A stretch of DNA of 64,000 nt from assembly GCF_023922585.1 (NCBI RefSeq), contig NZ_JAMFTN010000010.1, forward strand, positions 186,420 through 250,419. Direction: 5' to 3'. A program made the position numbers and the translations under genes. The DNA is from Aliidiomarina quisquiliarum (GTDB lineage Bacteria; Pseudomonadota; Gammaproteobacteria; Enterobacterales; Alteromonadaceae). This document shows, piece by piece, positions 28,604-39,032 of this stretch. The notes beneath the pieces are model-generated. The model made no database searches. It was not told the DNA's origin and saw nothing but the letters and a program-made list of their open reading frames with translations. The first letter of the stretch is position 1. Every line of letters starts with the position of its first letter.

Positions 28604-30459
28604 TTAATTAACCCGGTGTCTACCGCAATCACCACTGGGTTACGCTCTACCGAACGGTACATATCTTCTTGATACCAAACGTTCTGGTGGCGGTAAGTCT
28701 TGCCATTAATTTCATAGTTAAACGCCTCTGGCTCGTCGGCATTCACTTTCCACGTATCGGCAGCAACCACCGCATTGCGAATACTACTGGCTACAAAAAT
28801 ATGGTCGAGCGAACCAACCATACCCTCTTCAACCGTTGTATAAGGCTTAACAGCCAAAGTTTCTGCCGCATTAAAGTAACCAGCTGCTTTAATTAAGCGA
28901 GCAGGATCTTCTAAAGTATAAGCATTAAAGTCACCGGCAATAACCACTGGCGCCGCACTATTACCAGTGGGGTTCGTGGCAAGCCAATTCAATAATGTTT
29001 GCGTTGCTTCGCGGCGTGCTAAACTTGCACAGGCTTGGCCGTCGCCATGATTCTTAAGTAATTCGCTGGCGTTATTGTCATCGTCACAATCACGCTCTGC
29101 AAATTGGTTACCAACCACAGTAAAACCCTTGCCCGAAACAATATGGGTAAAGGTTTGTGCTACAGCGGGCTGGTTCAAATCACCGTTAAAATGGCCGCTT
29201 GTTAACGCTGCTGCCACTCCGGCTTGGCTAACGCGATCTTGGCGGTACACAATACCATTAGTTTCATCGTCGTTGCCTAATGGGCCTGCTGCAAATTCAA
29301 CAAACGCATAAGGGGTGCCTTCTTCAGCTTCGTTAAGCATATTTACTAAGTCAACAATACCACTGGCTGGGCCCGTACCATTGTTTGGCAGCTCTTGCAG
29401 TACATATACATCTGCATCTAAACCACTAAACAAGGCCTGAATTTTCGGCCGCTGGCGGCTAAAGCTATGGGTACCTGGTATGTATTGCCATAAGTTTATG
29501 GTCGCTACCCGAAATTCATTGGCATCTCTTGGCGGCTCATCAACACCTTCTACTTCGCCCACTTTGGGTTTTGCCGGCCGATGGTTGGTAGGCACAAAGG
29601 TTGGTACTTCGGAAGGGTGTAACCGATACACACCATCTTTTTTCGCTAACACACCTTGTAAGCCAAGTACTCGGTCGCCTATGCGCACTGGGTTGTACGA
29701 AAGTAATTCTGGCGCAGGGTAAATAACCGACTCTGGGTTTTCAACAAAAGAGCCGTCATCTAACACCAACGACATAAGTTTATAGCGCTCCGCATAGGTA
29801 TTTGCTGCACTACCTGGTGCCATTACTTCCGTTGGGTAACTTAATACTTCAGTGGCCAGTAACAGCTCACCTTCCTCAGCTAAATTTTCATGGTCAGTAA
29901 CATATTCAACACCCGCTAAACGAACTGCCATGCCTTCATAACGGTCTAAGCTAGCAATGCTGTCAATCGGAAACTTAATGTCTGAATACACAATAGTATT
30001 ACCCGTTTTACAGGCAGCAATAGCTTCTACCGCACCAATTTGGGTATTGCCATTACTTTCCTGCACTACCCCACGCACCACCACTTCTTGGCCAATACGA
30101 ATGGTAGTTTGCGCTGGGTGGTGAATAAACAAGCCTTGCGAGGCCGTTGCAGCATTATCAAAATTAGCTTTGTTCGCTTGAATATAAAAACCATTTAAGC
30201 GTTTGGCGCCTAAAAACTCCGCATGTACTACACCACTAACAGTTACCGTTTCACCTAACTTAGGGCTGCTTGCACCGGTACCTTGAATACTCGTAATAGG
30301 TAAGGTAGCTGCCGAACAACTTAAGTTACCTGTACTACCGCCGTCGCCACCAGTGTCGCCGCCACCATCACCGCCGCCACCGAAAACATCGTCCGACGAA
30401 CCACACCCTGTTAGCAATACCACTAGTAATGCAGCCAGGCTGCCATACTTTAAAGCCAT
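28600..30459 (-). CDS. ExeM/NucH-like extracellular endonuclease, lipoprotein
   Basis: The protein should cut extracellular DNA. I choose the ATG at 30459 (MALKYGSLAALLVVLLTGCG); the lipobox LLTGC shows lipid attachment. A Gly/Asp-rich linker follows (about residues 20-45). Then come an OB-like region (VTVSGVVHAEFLG, about 73-85) and an endonuclease/exonuclease/phosphatase domain with RVATINLWQYIPGTHSF, VYVLQELPNNG, VVIAGDFNAYT and GSLDHIFVAS. It resembles Shewanella ExeM, used in biofilm release and use of DNA as phosphate source. The gene lies 19 bases downstream of the ribB-like gene. Confidence 0.85.
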   Translation of the reverse strand: MALKYGSLAALLVVLLTGCGSSDDVFGGGGDGGGDTGGDGGSTGNLSCSAATLPITSIQGTGASSPKLGETVTVSGVVHAEFLGAKRLNGFYIQANKANFDNAATASQGLFIHHPAQTTIRIGQEVVVRGVVQESNGNTQIGAVEAIAACKTGNTIVYSDIKFPIDSIASLDRYEGMAVRLAGVEYVTDHENLAEEGELLLATEVLSYPTEVMAPGSAANTYAERYKLMSLVLDDGSFVENPESVIYPAPELLSYNPVRIGDRVLGLQGVLAKKDGVYRLHPSEVPTFVPTNHRPAKPKVGEVEGVDEPPRDANEFRVATINLWQYIPGTHSFSRQRPKIQALFSGLDADVYVLQELPNNGTGPASGIVDLVNMLNEAEEGTPYAFVEFAAGPLGNDDETNGIVYRQDRVSQAGVAAALTSGHFNGDLNQPAVAQTFTHIVSGKGFTVVGNQFAERDCDDDNNASELLKNHGDGQACASLARREATQTLLNWLATNPTGNSAAPVVIAGDFNAYTLEDPARLIKAAGYFNAAETLAVKPYTTVEEGMVGSLDHIFVASSIRNAVVAADTWKVNADEPEAFNYEINGKTYRHQNVWYQEDMYRSVERNPVVIAVDTGLIN

Positions 30460-30478
30460 AATTAATTCCTTCGTTTTT

Positions 30479-31597
30479 TTAATGAGTATCTTCAATAAAC
30501 TCGACAATTTCTAAGCCAAAGCCCGACAGCGACGAGTATTTTTTCGGTGAACTTAACAAACGCATTTTACCCACGCCTAAATTCGACAATATTTGCGAAC
30601 CAACCCCCACATTTCGAGACTGATTCGACAAGGTCGCCTTTGGTCCAGTACCGCCTTTGTCTTCTGCTTCAAAGTGGCGCACTTGCTCTATTAAGTCTTT
30701 CGGACTTTGCTGCCGGCCCAGTAACACCAACACACCACCTTCTTCGGCAATTTTGCGCATAGCGCGATATAAAGGCCAGCTACGTCGAGTGGCACGGTCT
30801 GTCGCCAACAAGTCGTTAAAGGTGTCCTGTAAATGGACCCGAACCATAGTCGGTTGGTTCCCTTCAATAGCACCATTAACTAACGCAAAATGAACTTGGC
30901 CATCTACCGTGTCTTGGTAAGTCACACAATCAAATTCGCCATAACTAGTAGGTAAGCGACATTGCGCCACCCGCTCTACGGTATGCTCGGTTAGCGAGCG
31001 GTACTCAATTAAGTCGGCAATAGTACCCATTTTAATACCATGCTCTGCGGCAAACTTTTCTAAATCTGCGCGGCGCGCCATGGTGCCGTCTTCATTGAGT
31101 ATTTCAACTATAACTGCTGCCGGCTCTAAGCCAGCCAATTTGGCTAAGTCACAACCTGCTTCCGTATGCCCAGCGCGGTTTAGCACCCCGCCTTCACGGG
31201 CCTTTAATGGAAAAATATGCCCTGGCATCACTAAGTCTGAAGGCTTGGCGTCTTTTGCTACCGCAGCCAAAACGGTGGTGGCCCTATCGGCCGCTGAAAT
31301 ACCTGTGGTTACGCCTTCAGTGGCCTCAATCGACACGGTGAAGTTAGTGGCGTAAGGCGAATTGTTTTGCCCCACCATTAAGGGTAAACGTAACTGCTGA
31401 CAACGCTCTGCCGTTAGCGTTAAGCAAATTAGCCCACGGCCATAACGGGCCATAAAGTTAATGGCTTCGGGGGTCACACACTCGGCCGCCATAATTAGGT
31501 CGCCCTCGTTTTCCCGGTCTTCATCGTCCATAAGAATCACCATTTTGCCCGCTTTTATATCTTCAATAATCTCAGCAGTGGTGTTCAGTGTACTCAT
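30479..31597 (-). CDS. ribB: 3,4-dihydroxy-2-butanone-4-phosphate synthase with degenerate GTP cyclohydrolase II domain (RibBX type)
   Basis: The N-terminal domain (residues 1-200) makes dihydroxybutanone phosphate from ribulose 5-phosphate, with the acidic motif [12 protein letters not shown] near residues 24-35 and [13 protein letters not shown] near 143-155. Residues 205-372 align in layout with RibA but lack the zinc motif (C-x10-C-x-C). The stretch where it should lie reads [14 protein letters not shown]. The second domain should therefore not be a working cyclohydrolase. Such proteins have been called RibBX in related gammaproteobacteria. The gene overlaps ribD by 4 bases. Confidence 0.88.
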   Translation of the reverse strand: MSTLNTTAEIIEDIKAGKMVILMDDEDRENEGDLIMAAECVTPEAINFMARYGRGLICLTLTAERCQQLRLPLMVGQNNSPYATNFTVSIEATEGVTTGISAADRATTVLAAVAKDAKPSDLVMPGHIFPLKAREGGVLNRAGHTEAGCDLAKLAGLEPAAVIVEILNEDGTMARRADLEKFAAEHGIKMGTIADLIEYRSLTEHTVERVAQCRLPTSYGEFDCVTYQDTVDGQVHFALVNGAIEGNQPTMVRVHLQDTFNDLLATDRATRRSWPLYRAMRKIAEEGGVLVLLGRQQSPKDLIEQVRHFEAEDKGGTGPKATLSNQSRNVGVGSQILSNLGVGKMRLLSSPKKYSSLSGFGLEIVEFIEDTH

Positions 31598-32757
31598 ACT
31601 CGGGTTACTCCTTGGTTTGTGTTCGCTTGTTTACATACATAAATTAGTTTTACGTCGTGGCCTATGGGTTGTACCTCTTGCAAATGCAATTGCGGTACCT
31701 CAGCCATACTGTCGTATTGTGGCAGCGCCAGCATTGGCTGCGCACCTTGGCCCATTAGTTTGGGGCCAATATAAAGCCACAGCTCATTGGCTAACTGCTG
31801 CCCTACTAAAGCGCCCGCCAATTGGTGGCCAGCTTCACACCACACGGTATGAACATTCATTTTTGCCAGCGTTTTTAACAACGCTTTTAAGTCTACTTTA
31901 CCGTGCCGATCAGGCACAATAAGCTCTTGCACATGGGCTGGGTAGTTAAGCCCTAAGGGTCGGGTACGAACCAAATAAACCGGCACCCCGTCGTCGAATA
32001 TACCAGCGTTTAGTGGCACTCGGCCTAAGCTGTCAATCACCACCCGAATAGGTTGCTGCACGCAACGGTCGGCTTTGCTTACGGCCGGCGAAAACACGTC
32101 TGGCGGCATTTCATTTATACGCACATTTAAGCGTGGGTTGTCGTAAATAACCGTGTCAGCACCGGTTAAAATGGCACCCGCCAACGCCCGCCCTAATTGC
32201 ACGTCGGCACGGGCTTGAGGCCCGGTAATCCATTTGCTTTCACCACTAGCTAAGGCTGTACGGCCATCAATACTTGCCGCTAGCTTTACTTGCACTAAAG
32301 GTAGGCCGGTTTTACAGCAATGCATAAAACCTTTATTTAATTTCGCTGCGGCACGGGCTTCTACGCCAACAAACACCTCAATGCCAGCGTTCCGTAGTTT
32401 TTCTATACCTCGCCCAGACACCGCCGCAAAGGGATCTTCCATCGCCACCACCACCCGCTTTAAGCCGGCGGCAATCAGCGCGTCGGCACAAGGCGGCGTA
32501 CGCCCTTGGTGGCTACAGGGCTCTAGTGTTACATACGCGGTGCCGCCTCGGGCTTGTTCTCCGGCGGCGCGTAACGCATGCACTTCCGCATGGGCTTCAC
32601 CCGCTCGCACATGCCAACCTTCGCCCACCACAGCGCCCGCCGCATTAATAATAACGCAGCCCACATTAGGGTTCGGGTGAGTAGTAAATCGGCCACGGCG
32701 CGCTAACACTAGCGCCCGCTGCATGTGGTGAGTGTCGTGGGGCAGTATGGTATTCAT
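31594..32757 (-). CDS. ribD: Bifunctional diaminohydroxyphosphoribosylaminopyrimidine deaminase / reductase
   Basis: RibD carries out the second and third steps of riboflavin synthesis. The deaminase domain (about residues 1-145) has HAEVHAL and [11 protein letters not shown], the zinc ligands. The reductase domain follows with [20 protein letters not shown] and the [15 protein letters not shown] stretch. I choose the ATG at 32757 ([16 protein letters not shown]); the codon 12 bases upstream is TTG. The ATG is one base past the nrdR stop, so translation is coupled. Confidence 0.95.
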   Translation of the reverse strand: MNTILPHDTHHMQRALVLARRGRFTTHPNPNVGCVIINAAGAVVGEGWHVRAGEAHAEVHALRAAGEQARGGTAYVTLEPCSHQGRTPPCADALIAAGLKRVVVAMEDPFAAVSGRGIEKLRNAGIEVFVGVEARAAAKLNKGFMHCCKTGLPLVQVKLAASIDGRTALASGESKWITGPQARADVQLGRALAGAILTGADTVIYDNPRLNVRINEMPPDVFSPAVSKADRCVQQPIRVVIDSLGRVPLNAGIFDDGVPVYLVRTRPLGLNYPAHVQELIVPDRHGKVDLKALLKTLAKMNVHTVWCEAGHQLAGALVGQQLANELWLYIGPKLMGQGAQPMLALPQYDSMAEVPQLHLQEVQPIGHDVKLIYVCKQANTNQGVTRV

Positions 32758-32758
32758 A

Positions 32759-33208
32759 TTAGTCGTCAAGCCTGGCTATTTCTTCGCCAAACTCACCTAA
32801 ATTTTCAAACGACCTATACACCGAAGCAAAACGAATATAAGCCACTTTGTCGAGCTGCTTTAAGGCTTCCATTACTAGGTTGCCAATATGTTTACTCGAC
32901 ACTTCGCGCTCGCCGGTGGCCCGCAGCGCCGACTTAATTGAATTCACATTTTTTTCAATCGCTTCCATACTTACCGGGCGTTTTTCTAAAGCCCGCAATA
33001 AACCAGCACGTAATTTGTCTTCATTAAAGGGCTCGCGGGCACCATTAGTTTTCACCACGCGAGGCATAACCAATTCAGCCGACTCAAAAGTAGTAAAACG
33101 TTCCTTGCATGCCGTACATTCACGCCGCCTGCGCACCGACATGCCGTCGGTTACTAAACGCGAGTCAATGACTTTGGTATCTTGCATATTACAAAATGGA
33201 CAATGCAA
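32759..33208 (-). CDS. nrdR: Transcriptional repressor NrdR
   Basis: NrdR represses ribonucleotide reductase genes when its ATP-cone binds dATP. The N-terminal zinc ribbon is MHCPFC...CTACK (Cys3, 6, 31, 34). The ATP-cone domain includes [20 protein letters not shown]. The 149-residue length is standard. It heads the nrdR-ribD-ribB group, a common order in gammaproteobacteria. Confidence 0.96.
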   Translation of the reverse strand: MHCPFCNMQDTKVIDSRLVTDGMSVRRRRECTACKERFTTFESAELVMPRVVKTNGAREPFNEDKLRAGLLRALEKRPVSMEAIEKNVNSIKSALRATGEREVSSKHIGNLVMEALKQLDKVAYIRFASVYRSFENLGEFGEEIARLDD

Positions 33209-33253
33209 AACGCTCTCCTTACTTTAATGGCCACCCATAAGGGTTTTACTGTT

Positions 33254-33280
33254 AAAAAAAGGGGGCAAAGGCTGCCCCCT
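33254..33280 (-). terminator. Rho-independent terminator after glyA
   Basis: AGGGGGCA (33260-33267) pairs with TGCCCCCT (33273-33280) around a 5-base loop. On the minus strand seven T follow. It is about 20 bases beyond the glyA stop. Confidence 0.88.
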
Positions 33281-33301
33281 ACTTACACACAGTATAGAAG
33301 C

Positions 33302-34558
33302 TTAGCCGTATACTGGGAAGCGCGCACACAGTGCTTTTACTTCGTCACGTACACGGGCTTCAACGCTTTCGTCGCCTAGGTTGTCTAACACGTCGGCAAT
33401 CCAGTTGGCTACTTGCTCGGCTTCCGCAACTTTAAAGCCACGGCGAGTAATAGCTGGGGTACCTAAACGCAAGCCAGACGTAACAAACGGCGAACGCGGG
33501 TCGTTTGGCACCGAGTTTTTATTCACAGTAATAAAGGCGCGGCCTAAAGCGGCATCGGCGTCTTTACCGGTAATATCTTTCTTAATCAGGTCAACCAAAA
33601 ACAAATGGTTTTCTGTACCGTTCGACACAATGTCGTAGCCACGACTTTGCAGCACTTTTACCATGGCTTTGGCGTTGTCTAGCACTTGCTGTTGGTACAC
33701 CTTGAATTCAGGCGCTAAGGCTTCTTTGAACGCCACTGCTTTGGCAGCAATCACGTGCATTAATGGGCCACCTTGGTTACCAGGGAACACCGCACTGTTT
33801 AGGCGTTTGTGTAATTCTGGGTCGTCTTTACCTGAAAGAATCATGCCGCTACGTGGGCCAGCCAAGGTTTTATGGGTGGTAGTGGTTACTACGTCGGCAT
33901 AAGGTACCGGGTTCGGGTATAAGCCCGCAGCAACTAAACCAGCTACGTGAGCCATATCTACTAAAAAGTAAGCACCTACTTCGTCTGCAATATCGCGGAA
34001 CTTTTTCCAGTCAATCACCCCAGAAAACGCCGAGAAACCAGCAATAATCATTTTCGGCTTATGCTTACGGGCTAGCTCAGCTACTTCCGCATAGTTAATG
34101 TCACCGGTTTCAGGGTCTAAACCATACTGCACCGCATTATAGTTTTTACCCGAAAAATTCACCGACGAACCATGGGTTAAGTGGCCGCCGTGGGCCAAGC
34201 TCATACCTAAAATGGTGTCGCCTGCATTCACTAACGCCATAAAGGCCGCGGTGTTTGCTTGTGAACCCGAATGGGGTTGTACGTTGGCGTAAGCAGCTGA
34301 AAACAGCTCTTTGGCACGGTCTATGGCTAAGTTTTCGGCAATATCAACAAACTCGCAACCACCGTAATAACGCTTGCCCGGGTAGCCTTCTGCGTATTTA
34401 TTCGTTAGCTGCGAACCCTGTGCTTCAAGCACCGCGCGGCTTACGTAGTTTTCAGATGCAATCAGCTCAATATGCTCTTCTTGACGCTTATCTTCAGCTT
34501 GCATTGCAGCCCATAATTCTGGGTCGAACTCAGCAATAGAGGTATTACGGCTTTGCAT
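33302..34558 (-). CDS. glyA: Serine hydroxymethyltransferase
   Basis: The enzyme moves the one-carbon unit between serine and tetrahydrofolate, giving glycine. The PLP lysine lies in [34 protein letters not shown] and HGGHLTHGS are also present. The start at 34558 ([14 protein letters not shown]) has TAGGAG 6 bases upstream, so the open frame further upstream is not used. The 418 residues match the family. The gene is monocistronic with its own terminator. Confidence 0.97.
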   Translation of the reverse strand: MQSRNTSIAEFDPELWAAMQAEDKRQEEHIELIASENYVSRAVLEAQGSQLTNKYAEGYPGKRYYGGCEFVDIAENLAIDRAKELFSAAYANVQPHSGSQANTAAFMALVNAGDTILGMSLAHGGHLTHGSSVNFSGKNYNAVQYGLDPETGDINYAEVAELARKHKPKMIIAGFSAFSGVIDWKKFRDIADEVGAYFLVDMAHVAGLVAAGLYPNPVPYADVVTTTTHKTLAGPRSGMILSGKDDPELHKRLNSAVFPGNQGGPLMHVIAAKAVAFKEALAPEFKVYQQQVLDNAKAMVKVLQSRGYDIVSNGTENHLFLVDLIKKDITGKDADAALGRAFITVNKNSVPNDPRSPFVTSGLRLGTPAITRRGFKVAEAEQVANWIADVLDNLGDESVEARVRDEVKALCARFPVYG

Positions 34559-34647
34559 GCGTACTCCTAACTTAAACAAAAAGAATGGGTCTTGCGCTTA
34601 AAGTATACCGCCTAAGCGCAAGCTTTAAAAACAAACGCAGCCCTAGC

Positions 34648-36315
34648 TTACTTGGCAATACGCTTATACTTAATACGGTGCGGCTCCATTGCGTCCGCGC
34701 CATAGGTTTTCTTCATATAGGCCTCATACTCACTGTAGTTACCCTCGTAGAAAGTCACTTCACCTTCGTCGCGGTAGTCAAGAATATGGGTAGCTATACG
34801 GTCTAAGAACCAACGGTCGTGCGATATCACCATAGCCGCGCCCGGAAACTCCAATAAGGCTTCTTCCAAGGCCCGTAAGGTTTCAATATCAAGGTCGTTG
34901 GTTGGTTCGTCTAATAATAGTAAGTTACCGCCTGCTTTTAATAGCTTAGCTAGGTGCACGCGGTTACGCTCACCACCGGAAAGTTCGCCAACAAATTTTT
35001 GCTGGTCGTTGCCACGGAAGTTAAAACGCCCTACATAAGCACGGCTAGGAATTTCGTAGTTGCCAATTTTTAGAATTTCATGGCCTTCCGAAATTTCTTG
35101 CCACACGGTTTTCTTTGGGTCCATGTCGTCACGGAACTGATCAACCGACGCCAACTTCACGGTTTCACCCAACTCTATGGTGCCCGAATCAGGCTGCTCC
35201 ATGCCGTTAATCATACGGAACAAGGTCGACTTACCCGCCCCGTTCGGACCAATAATGCCCACAATAGCGCCCTTGGGCATACTAAAGCTTAGGTTATCAA
35301 TGAGTAGCCGGTCGCCATAACTTTTACTTAAGCCATTCACCTCTACCACCTTGTCGCCTAAGCGTGGGCCAGGTGGAATAAACATTTCATTGGTTTCGTT
35401 ACGCGCTTGGTGATCCGAACTTTGTAGCTCTTCAAAACGCGCCAGCCGCGCTTTACTTTTCGCTTGGCGGCCTTTGGGGTTTTCACGTACCCATTCAAGT
35501 TCTTTTTGAATCGACTTCTGGCGGGCTACTTCAGTGCGCTCTTCTTGCTTCAAACGGGCGTCTTTTTGCTCTAGCCAGCTTGAATAGTTGCCTTCCCACG
35601 GAATACCATGGCCACGGTCTAATTCAAGAATCCAGCCAGCTACGTTATCGAGGAAGTAACGGTCGTGGGTAATGGCTACCACAGTGCCTTCATAGTCGTG
35701 CAAGAAGCGCTCTAACCAAGCCACCGACTCAGCGTCTAAGTGGTTAGTAGGCTCGTCGAGCAGCAACATGTCTGGCTTTTCTAACAGCAACCGACAAATA
35801 GCTACCCGGCGGCGCTCACCACCAGAAAGATGTTCAATGGAAGCGTCCCAAGGGGGTAGGCGTAAGGCGTTCGCCGCGCGCTCAAGGGCGTTATCAAGGT
35901 TATGGCCGTCGTGGGCTTGAATAATGGCTTCTAATTCGCCTTGGCGTTTGGCTAGGGCGTCAAAGTCGGCACCTTCTTCTGCATAGGCAGTGTACACACT
36001 GTCTAGTTCGGTTAATGCATTAGCCACTTCAGCTACGGCTTCTTCAACAATTTCACGTACGGTTTTAGTTGGGTCAAGCACCGGCTCTTGTGGTAGGTAA
36101 CCAATTTTAATACCCGCCTGTGGTATAGCTTCACCCTCAAACTCTTTGTCTACACCCGCCATAATGCGCAGCAAGGTCGACTTACCCGAACCGTTTAAAC
36201 CCAGCACACCAATTTTAGCACCCGGGAAAAAGCTTAAAGAAATATCTTTTAAAATGGTACGCTTCGGGGGAACAACTTTACTAACCCGCTGCATACTAAA
36301 TATGTATTGCGCCAT
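34648..36315 (-). CDS. ettA: Energy-dependent translational throttle protein EttA (ABC-F)
   Basis: EttA binds the ribosomal E site and gates the first step of elongation according to ADP/ATP. It has two ABC modules: Walker A GLNGSGKST and signature LSGGERRRVAI in the first, GPNGAGKST and LSGGERNRVHL in the second. The arm between them (LEWVRENPKGRQAKSKARL, about residues 275-293) is the P-site-reaching linker. No membrane segments are present. The 555 residues are standard. Confidence 0.95.
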   Translation of the reverse strand: MAQYIFSMQRVSKVVPPKRTILKDISLSFFPGAKIGVLGLNGSGKSTLLRIMAGVDKEFEGEAIPQAGIKIGYLPQEPVLDPTKTVREIVEEAVAEVANALTELDSVYTAYAEEGADFDALAKRQGELEAIIQAHDGHNLDNALERAANALRLPPWDASIEHLSGGERRRVAICRLLLEKPDMLLLDEPTNHLDAESVAWLERFLHDYEGTVVAITHDRYFLDNVAGWILELDRGHGIPWEGNYSSWLEQKDARLKQEERTEVARQKSIQKELEWVRENPKGRQAKSKARLARFEELQSSDHQARNETNEMFIPPGPRLGDKVVEVNGLSKSYGDRLLIDNLSFSMPKGAIVGIIGPNGAGKSTLFRMINGMEQPDSGTIELGETVKLASVDQFRDDMDPKKTVWQEISEGHEILKIGNYEIPSRAYVGRFNFRGNDQQKFVGELSGGERNRVHLAKLLKAGGNLLLLDEPTNDLDIETLRALEEALLEFPGAAMVISHDRWFLDRIATHILDYRDEGEVTFYEGNYSEYEAYMKKTYGADAMEPHRIKYKRIAK

Positions 36316-36403
36316 GAATAAACCAATTCCTGTTCGAACGAAGAAATGAATAGGCTCAATAGTACCACATTGAATGATTCCAGCAGTAGCGTTCCGCGCT
36401 GCT

Positions 36404-38914
36404 TTAAGGTGCCTTGGCTAAATTGAAGCGCATTAATACCTCTTCCGTAACCAGGGTTACGTCAACCAAACCGGCAATACTCCACATTACCTCTTCTACT
36501 TCTTCTGCTCTGTGGCCAGCATATTTTTGCAAGTATATAAATTCATTAGCAATAAATTCAGTGTCTGGGCGCCCTGTGCGCATTAGGTCAAACTGCAAGG
36601 CGTACACATCTCCTTCCATTAGGCCGCGAACTAAAAACTTTTTCGCTTCTTTAGCATGGTCAGAATTTGGCACCGTTGGCAGTAACCACATACGGCGAGT
36701 ACGCAGGGCATTTTTTTCAATGTTGCGGCGAATGATAATAGTGGCACGCCAAGGGCGACTGTTCGGCTCAAGGTCAGCCCACGCCTGCTCTAAGGTATCG
36801 CGAATAAAATGCTCCGACATAATCGACTGCAAATTCACTAACCCAGGCCCTGCATTTTCCAGCGCTTTGGTTTTCAATGGCTCCTCAAGCGGCGACAACC
36901 CCACCCTATGCAAGGCAAGTTTTTGGTTGCGCGGCTTCCTTAAAAACATCGGCAAACTCATTAATGCGTTGCAATATAAATTGCGCAAACAAAGCTCTAA
37001 GCCGTGTACTGTACCCGTTTGCTCGTGGGGCTTTAAGGCCCGCTGGTGCTTGTCTATTAAGTAACTAAAAAAGCGTTTCCCTACATGCTCTCGTTCAGCC
37101 GCCATTTTTAAGTGGTACACGGTTTTATCATTACTAATATTCATTACTTGGTAGGGCATTTTTCGCAAGTCAAAATCGGTAAAGGTTTTTGCCAATTGTG
37201 GCAGGCTAATAAACACCTTGTCACCCGCAACAATTGGCATCGGCCGTTCAACCTCAACTTGCAAACCACCTACAGAAAAGTCGCGCGTTACTCCTAGCTG
37301 CCCTTCACCACCAATTTCTATACGCATTTGACTGCGATAATTAAAGCGTCTTTCATGGCGATGATTCACAAAGTCGAACGACGCCCGCATCAACGACCGA
37401 ATACCCCGGCGCGGGTGCATAAAGTTATTTAACACCCCTAATTCGTCGCGCACGTATTCATGCTGCTGATATAGCCCCACCGACGGCGTAATCTCGGTTA
37501 GCAAACCTACGTGGGTTAAGCCTTCCAGCTCTTTCATTACTTCCGGCGAAGGTGGCCGCACATCAAAACCTTCCGCGTCTACCACGTCTTTAGGAATAGT
37601 AGAAGGTATCCAGGCTTTACCAATATCTAGCCGAGCAAAGCTAAAGCGATACACCCGAAAATGAGCCCGGCGGCTCGCGTAGGCTAGGAAAATACGCCTA
37701 GTTTCCGCCGTGTTTAGCTCGCTGTCTAAAGCCGAATAAAAGTAACTTTGGCCGTTACGCAATACTTGGAAGCTATAAATAATTCTTGCAGCAATAGCTT
37801 TAGGCTGGTCTTTTATTTCCCGTATCAGGGCCGCTAACCGGCGGCCTGAAAACAAGCCTCCCACCACACAACGGTTCGACTCGTCTAACCAACCGTCTAA
37901 AATGGTGCTATTCATTTCCGTTTCTAACGCCAGCTTAGGAAACATGCGTTTTTCTTCCCGTTTAAAAAACAGCGGTACGCCGCCCATACGGGGTAAATAA
38001 AGCTGCTCATGGGCCTTGCTCACTAGGCCACGGAAAATGTTGTCAACGTTCACCTTGTACTTGTGTTTATAACCGGCAATAAATTTCGACAAAAAGGCAT
38101 CGAAGGTATCGTTTTCTTGTTCTGCACTACGTTTTAAGCGTATATATGTGCCTTGCGGCCGCTCGTCCACTGCCATTAGGTTGTACATTACGCCTTCATC
38201 AATATCGAGAGTAAATTCTTGAGTAAAGCCAGTAAACTGCACCACTAAGCTTACTCCATGGCGTAAATCTAGCGTCGACAACACCTGGTTCGACACCTTT
38301 AAGCGCACTCGAATACCGCTCACAGAAATGTCCGAAGTAACTCCCTCAAAGGTTTTTTTCCCTAGCGTTACCAACACTGGTGCTGCGTAGTTCATGCGCT
38401 CTTCGCGCCGCCCCACATAACGGCCAAAGGTAAAGTAAGGCACTTCAATGCCCTGCTCTAACTGTAGCTCTGTCATATTTTGCTGAATTTCATCTTGCGG
38501 TGTGGGTGCTTCAGAAAGGTTTTCATTCATGCGTTTTGCTGCCAGTGCAAGGGTTTTTTCTTTCTCTTGCAGCACCCGAATATTGTTTTCTGCTTGGTGA
38601 ATTTTATGGTAGGTGTCTTCGGTAAAAATGCCGTTGTAACGGTCAATGCCATCTTCAAAAATACTAATAGCAATAGGATCCATATAATGCACTTGCCCGC
38701 GGTAAGTATAGGGCTGTACGTCGCCCACCACGCGCTTTCGCAAGTCCACTTGCCGTGGGCACGGGGTGGCCAGCTTGCGCAGCTTAGCTTTCAGTTGAAA
38801 GCGCTCAGGCCCGCTCAAGTCGGTTGTTAACATTGCAAAAATCTTATCGAACTCAGGCTCGTTCACGATTGGCTTAAGTTGTTCAATAAGCTGTTGGCGT
38901 ACCACGTCTTCCAT
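36404..38914 (-). CDS. Large protein with two PilZ domains
   Basis: The 836-residue cytoplasmic protein carries two PilZ-type c-di-GMP binding modules. The first has RREER (residues 169-173) and DISVSG (195-200). The second, near residues 515-555, has RHERR and DFSVGG. Both show the RxxxR and D/NxSxxG halves needed for ligand binding. The remainder has no enzyme motif I recognise. Such long PilZ proteins occur in Alteromonadales. It is divergent from radA. A role as c-di-GMP effector is an inference from the domains. Confidence 0.85.
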   Translation of the reverse strand: MEDVVRQQLIEQLKPIVNEPEFDKIFAMLTTDLSGPERFQLKAKLRKLATPCPRQVDLRKRVVGDVQPYTYRGQVHYMDPIAISIFEDGIDRYNGIFTEDTYHKIHQAENNIRVLQEKEKTLALAAKRMNENLSEAPTPQDEIQQNMTELQLEQGIEVPYFTFGRYVGRREERMNYAAPVLVTLGKKTFEGVTSDISVSGIRVRLKVSNQVLSTLDLRHGVSLVVQFTGFTQEFTLDIDEGVMYNLMAVDERPQGTYIRLKRSAEQENDTFDAFLSKFIAGYKHKYKVNVDNIFRGLVSKAHEQLYLPRMGGVPLFFKREEKRMFPKLALETEMNSTILDGWLDESNRCVVGGLFSGRRLAALIREIKDQPKAIAARIIYSFQVLRNGQSYFYSALDSELNTAETRRIFLAYASRRAHFRVYRFSFARLDIGKAWIPSTIPKDVVDAEGFDVRPPSPEVMKELEGLTHVGLLTEITPSVGLYQQHEYVRDELGVLNNFMHPRRGIRSLMRASFDFVNHRHERRFNYRSQMRIEIGGEGQLGVTRDFSVGGLQVEVERPMPIVAGDKVFISLPQLAKTFTDFDLRKMPYQVMNISNDKTVYHLKMAAEREHVGKRFFSYLIDKHQRALKPHEQTGTVHGLELCLRNLYCNALMSLPMFLRKPRNQKLALHRVGLSPLEEPLKTKALENAGPGLVNLQSIMSEHFIRDTLEQAWADLEPNSRPWRATIIIRRNIEKNALRTRRMWLLPTVPNSDHAKEAKKFLVRGLMEGDVYALQFDLMRTGRPDTEFIANEFIYLQKYAGHRAEEVEEVMWSIAGLVDVTLVTEEVLMRFNLAKAP

Positions 38915-39032
38915 TGTCGATGTTTCCTGCGATAATACGTTTGTTATTATTGTTTTCGGCCAGTAATCGTTAGTCTATAGTTTGCCGTCAAGAAAATCAC
39001 CCACCACGTATGTATAGGAAGCTTACCTGCTT

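Noticed and set aside
30479-31597. FMN riboswitch ahead of the ribB-like gene
   Set aside because: The gene overlaps ribD by 4 bases, leaving no leader, and no RFN-type motif is seen before nrdR.
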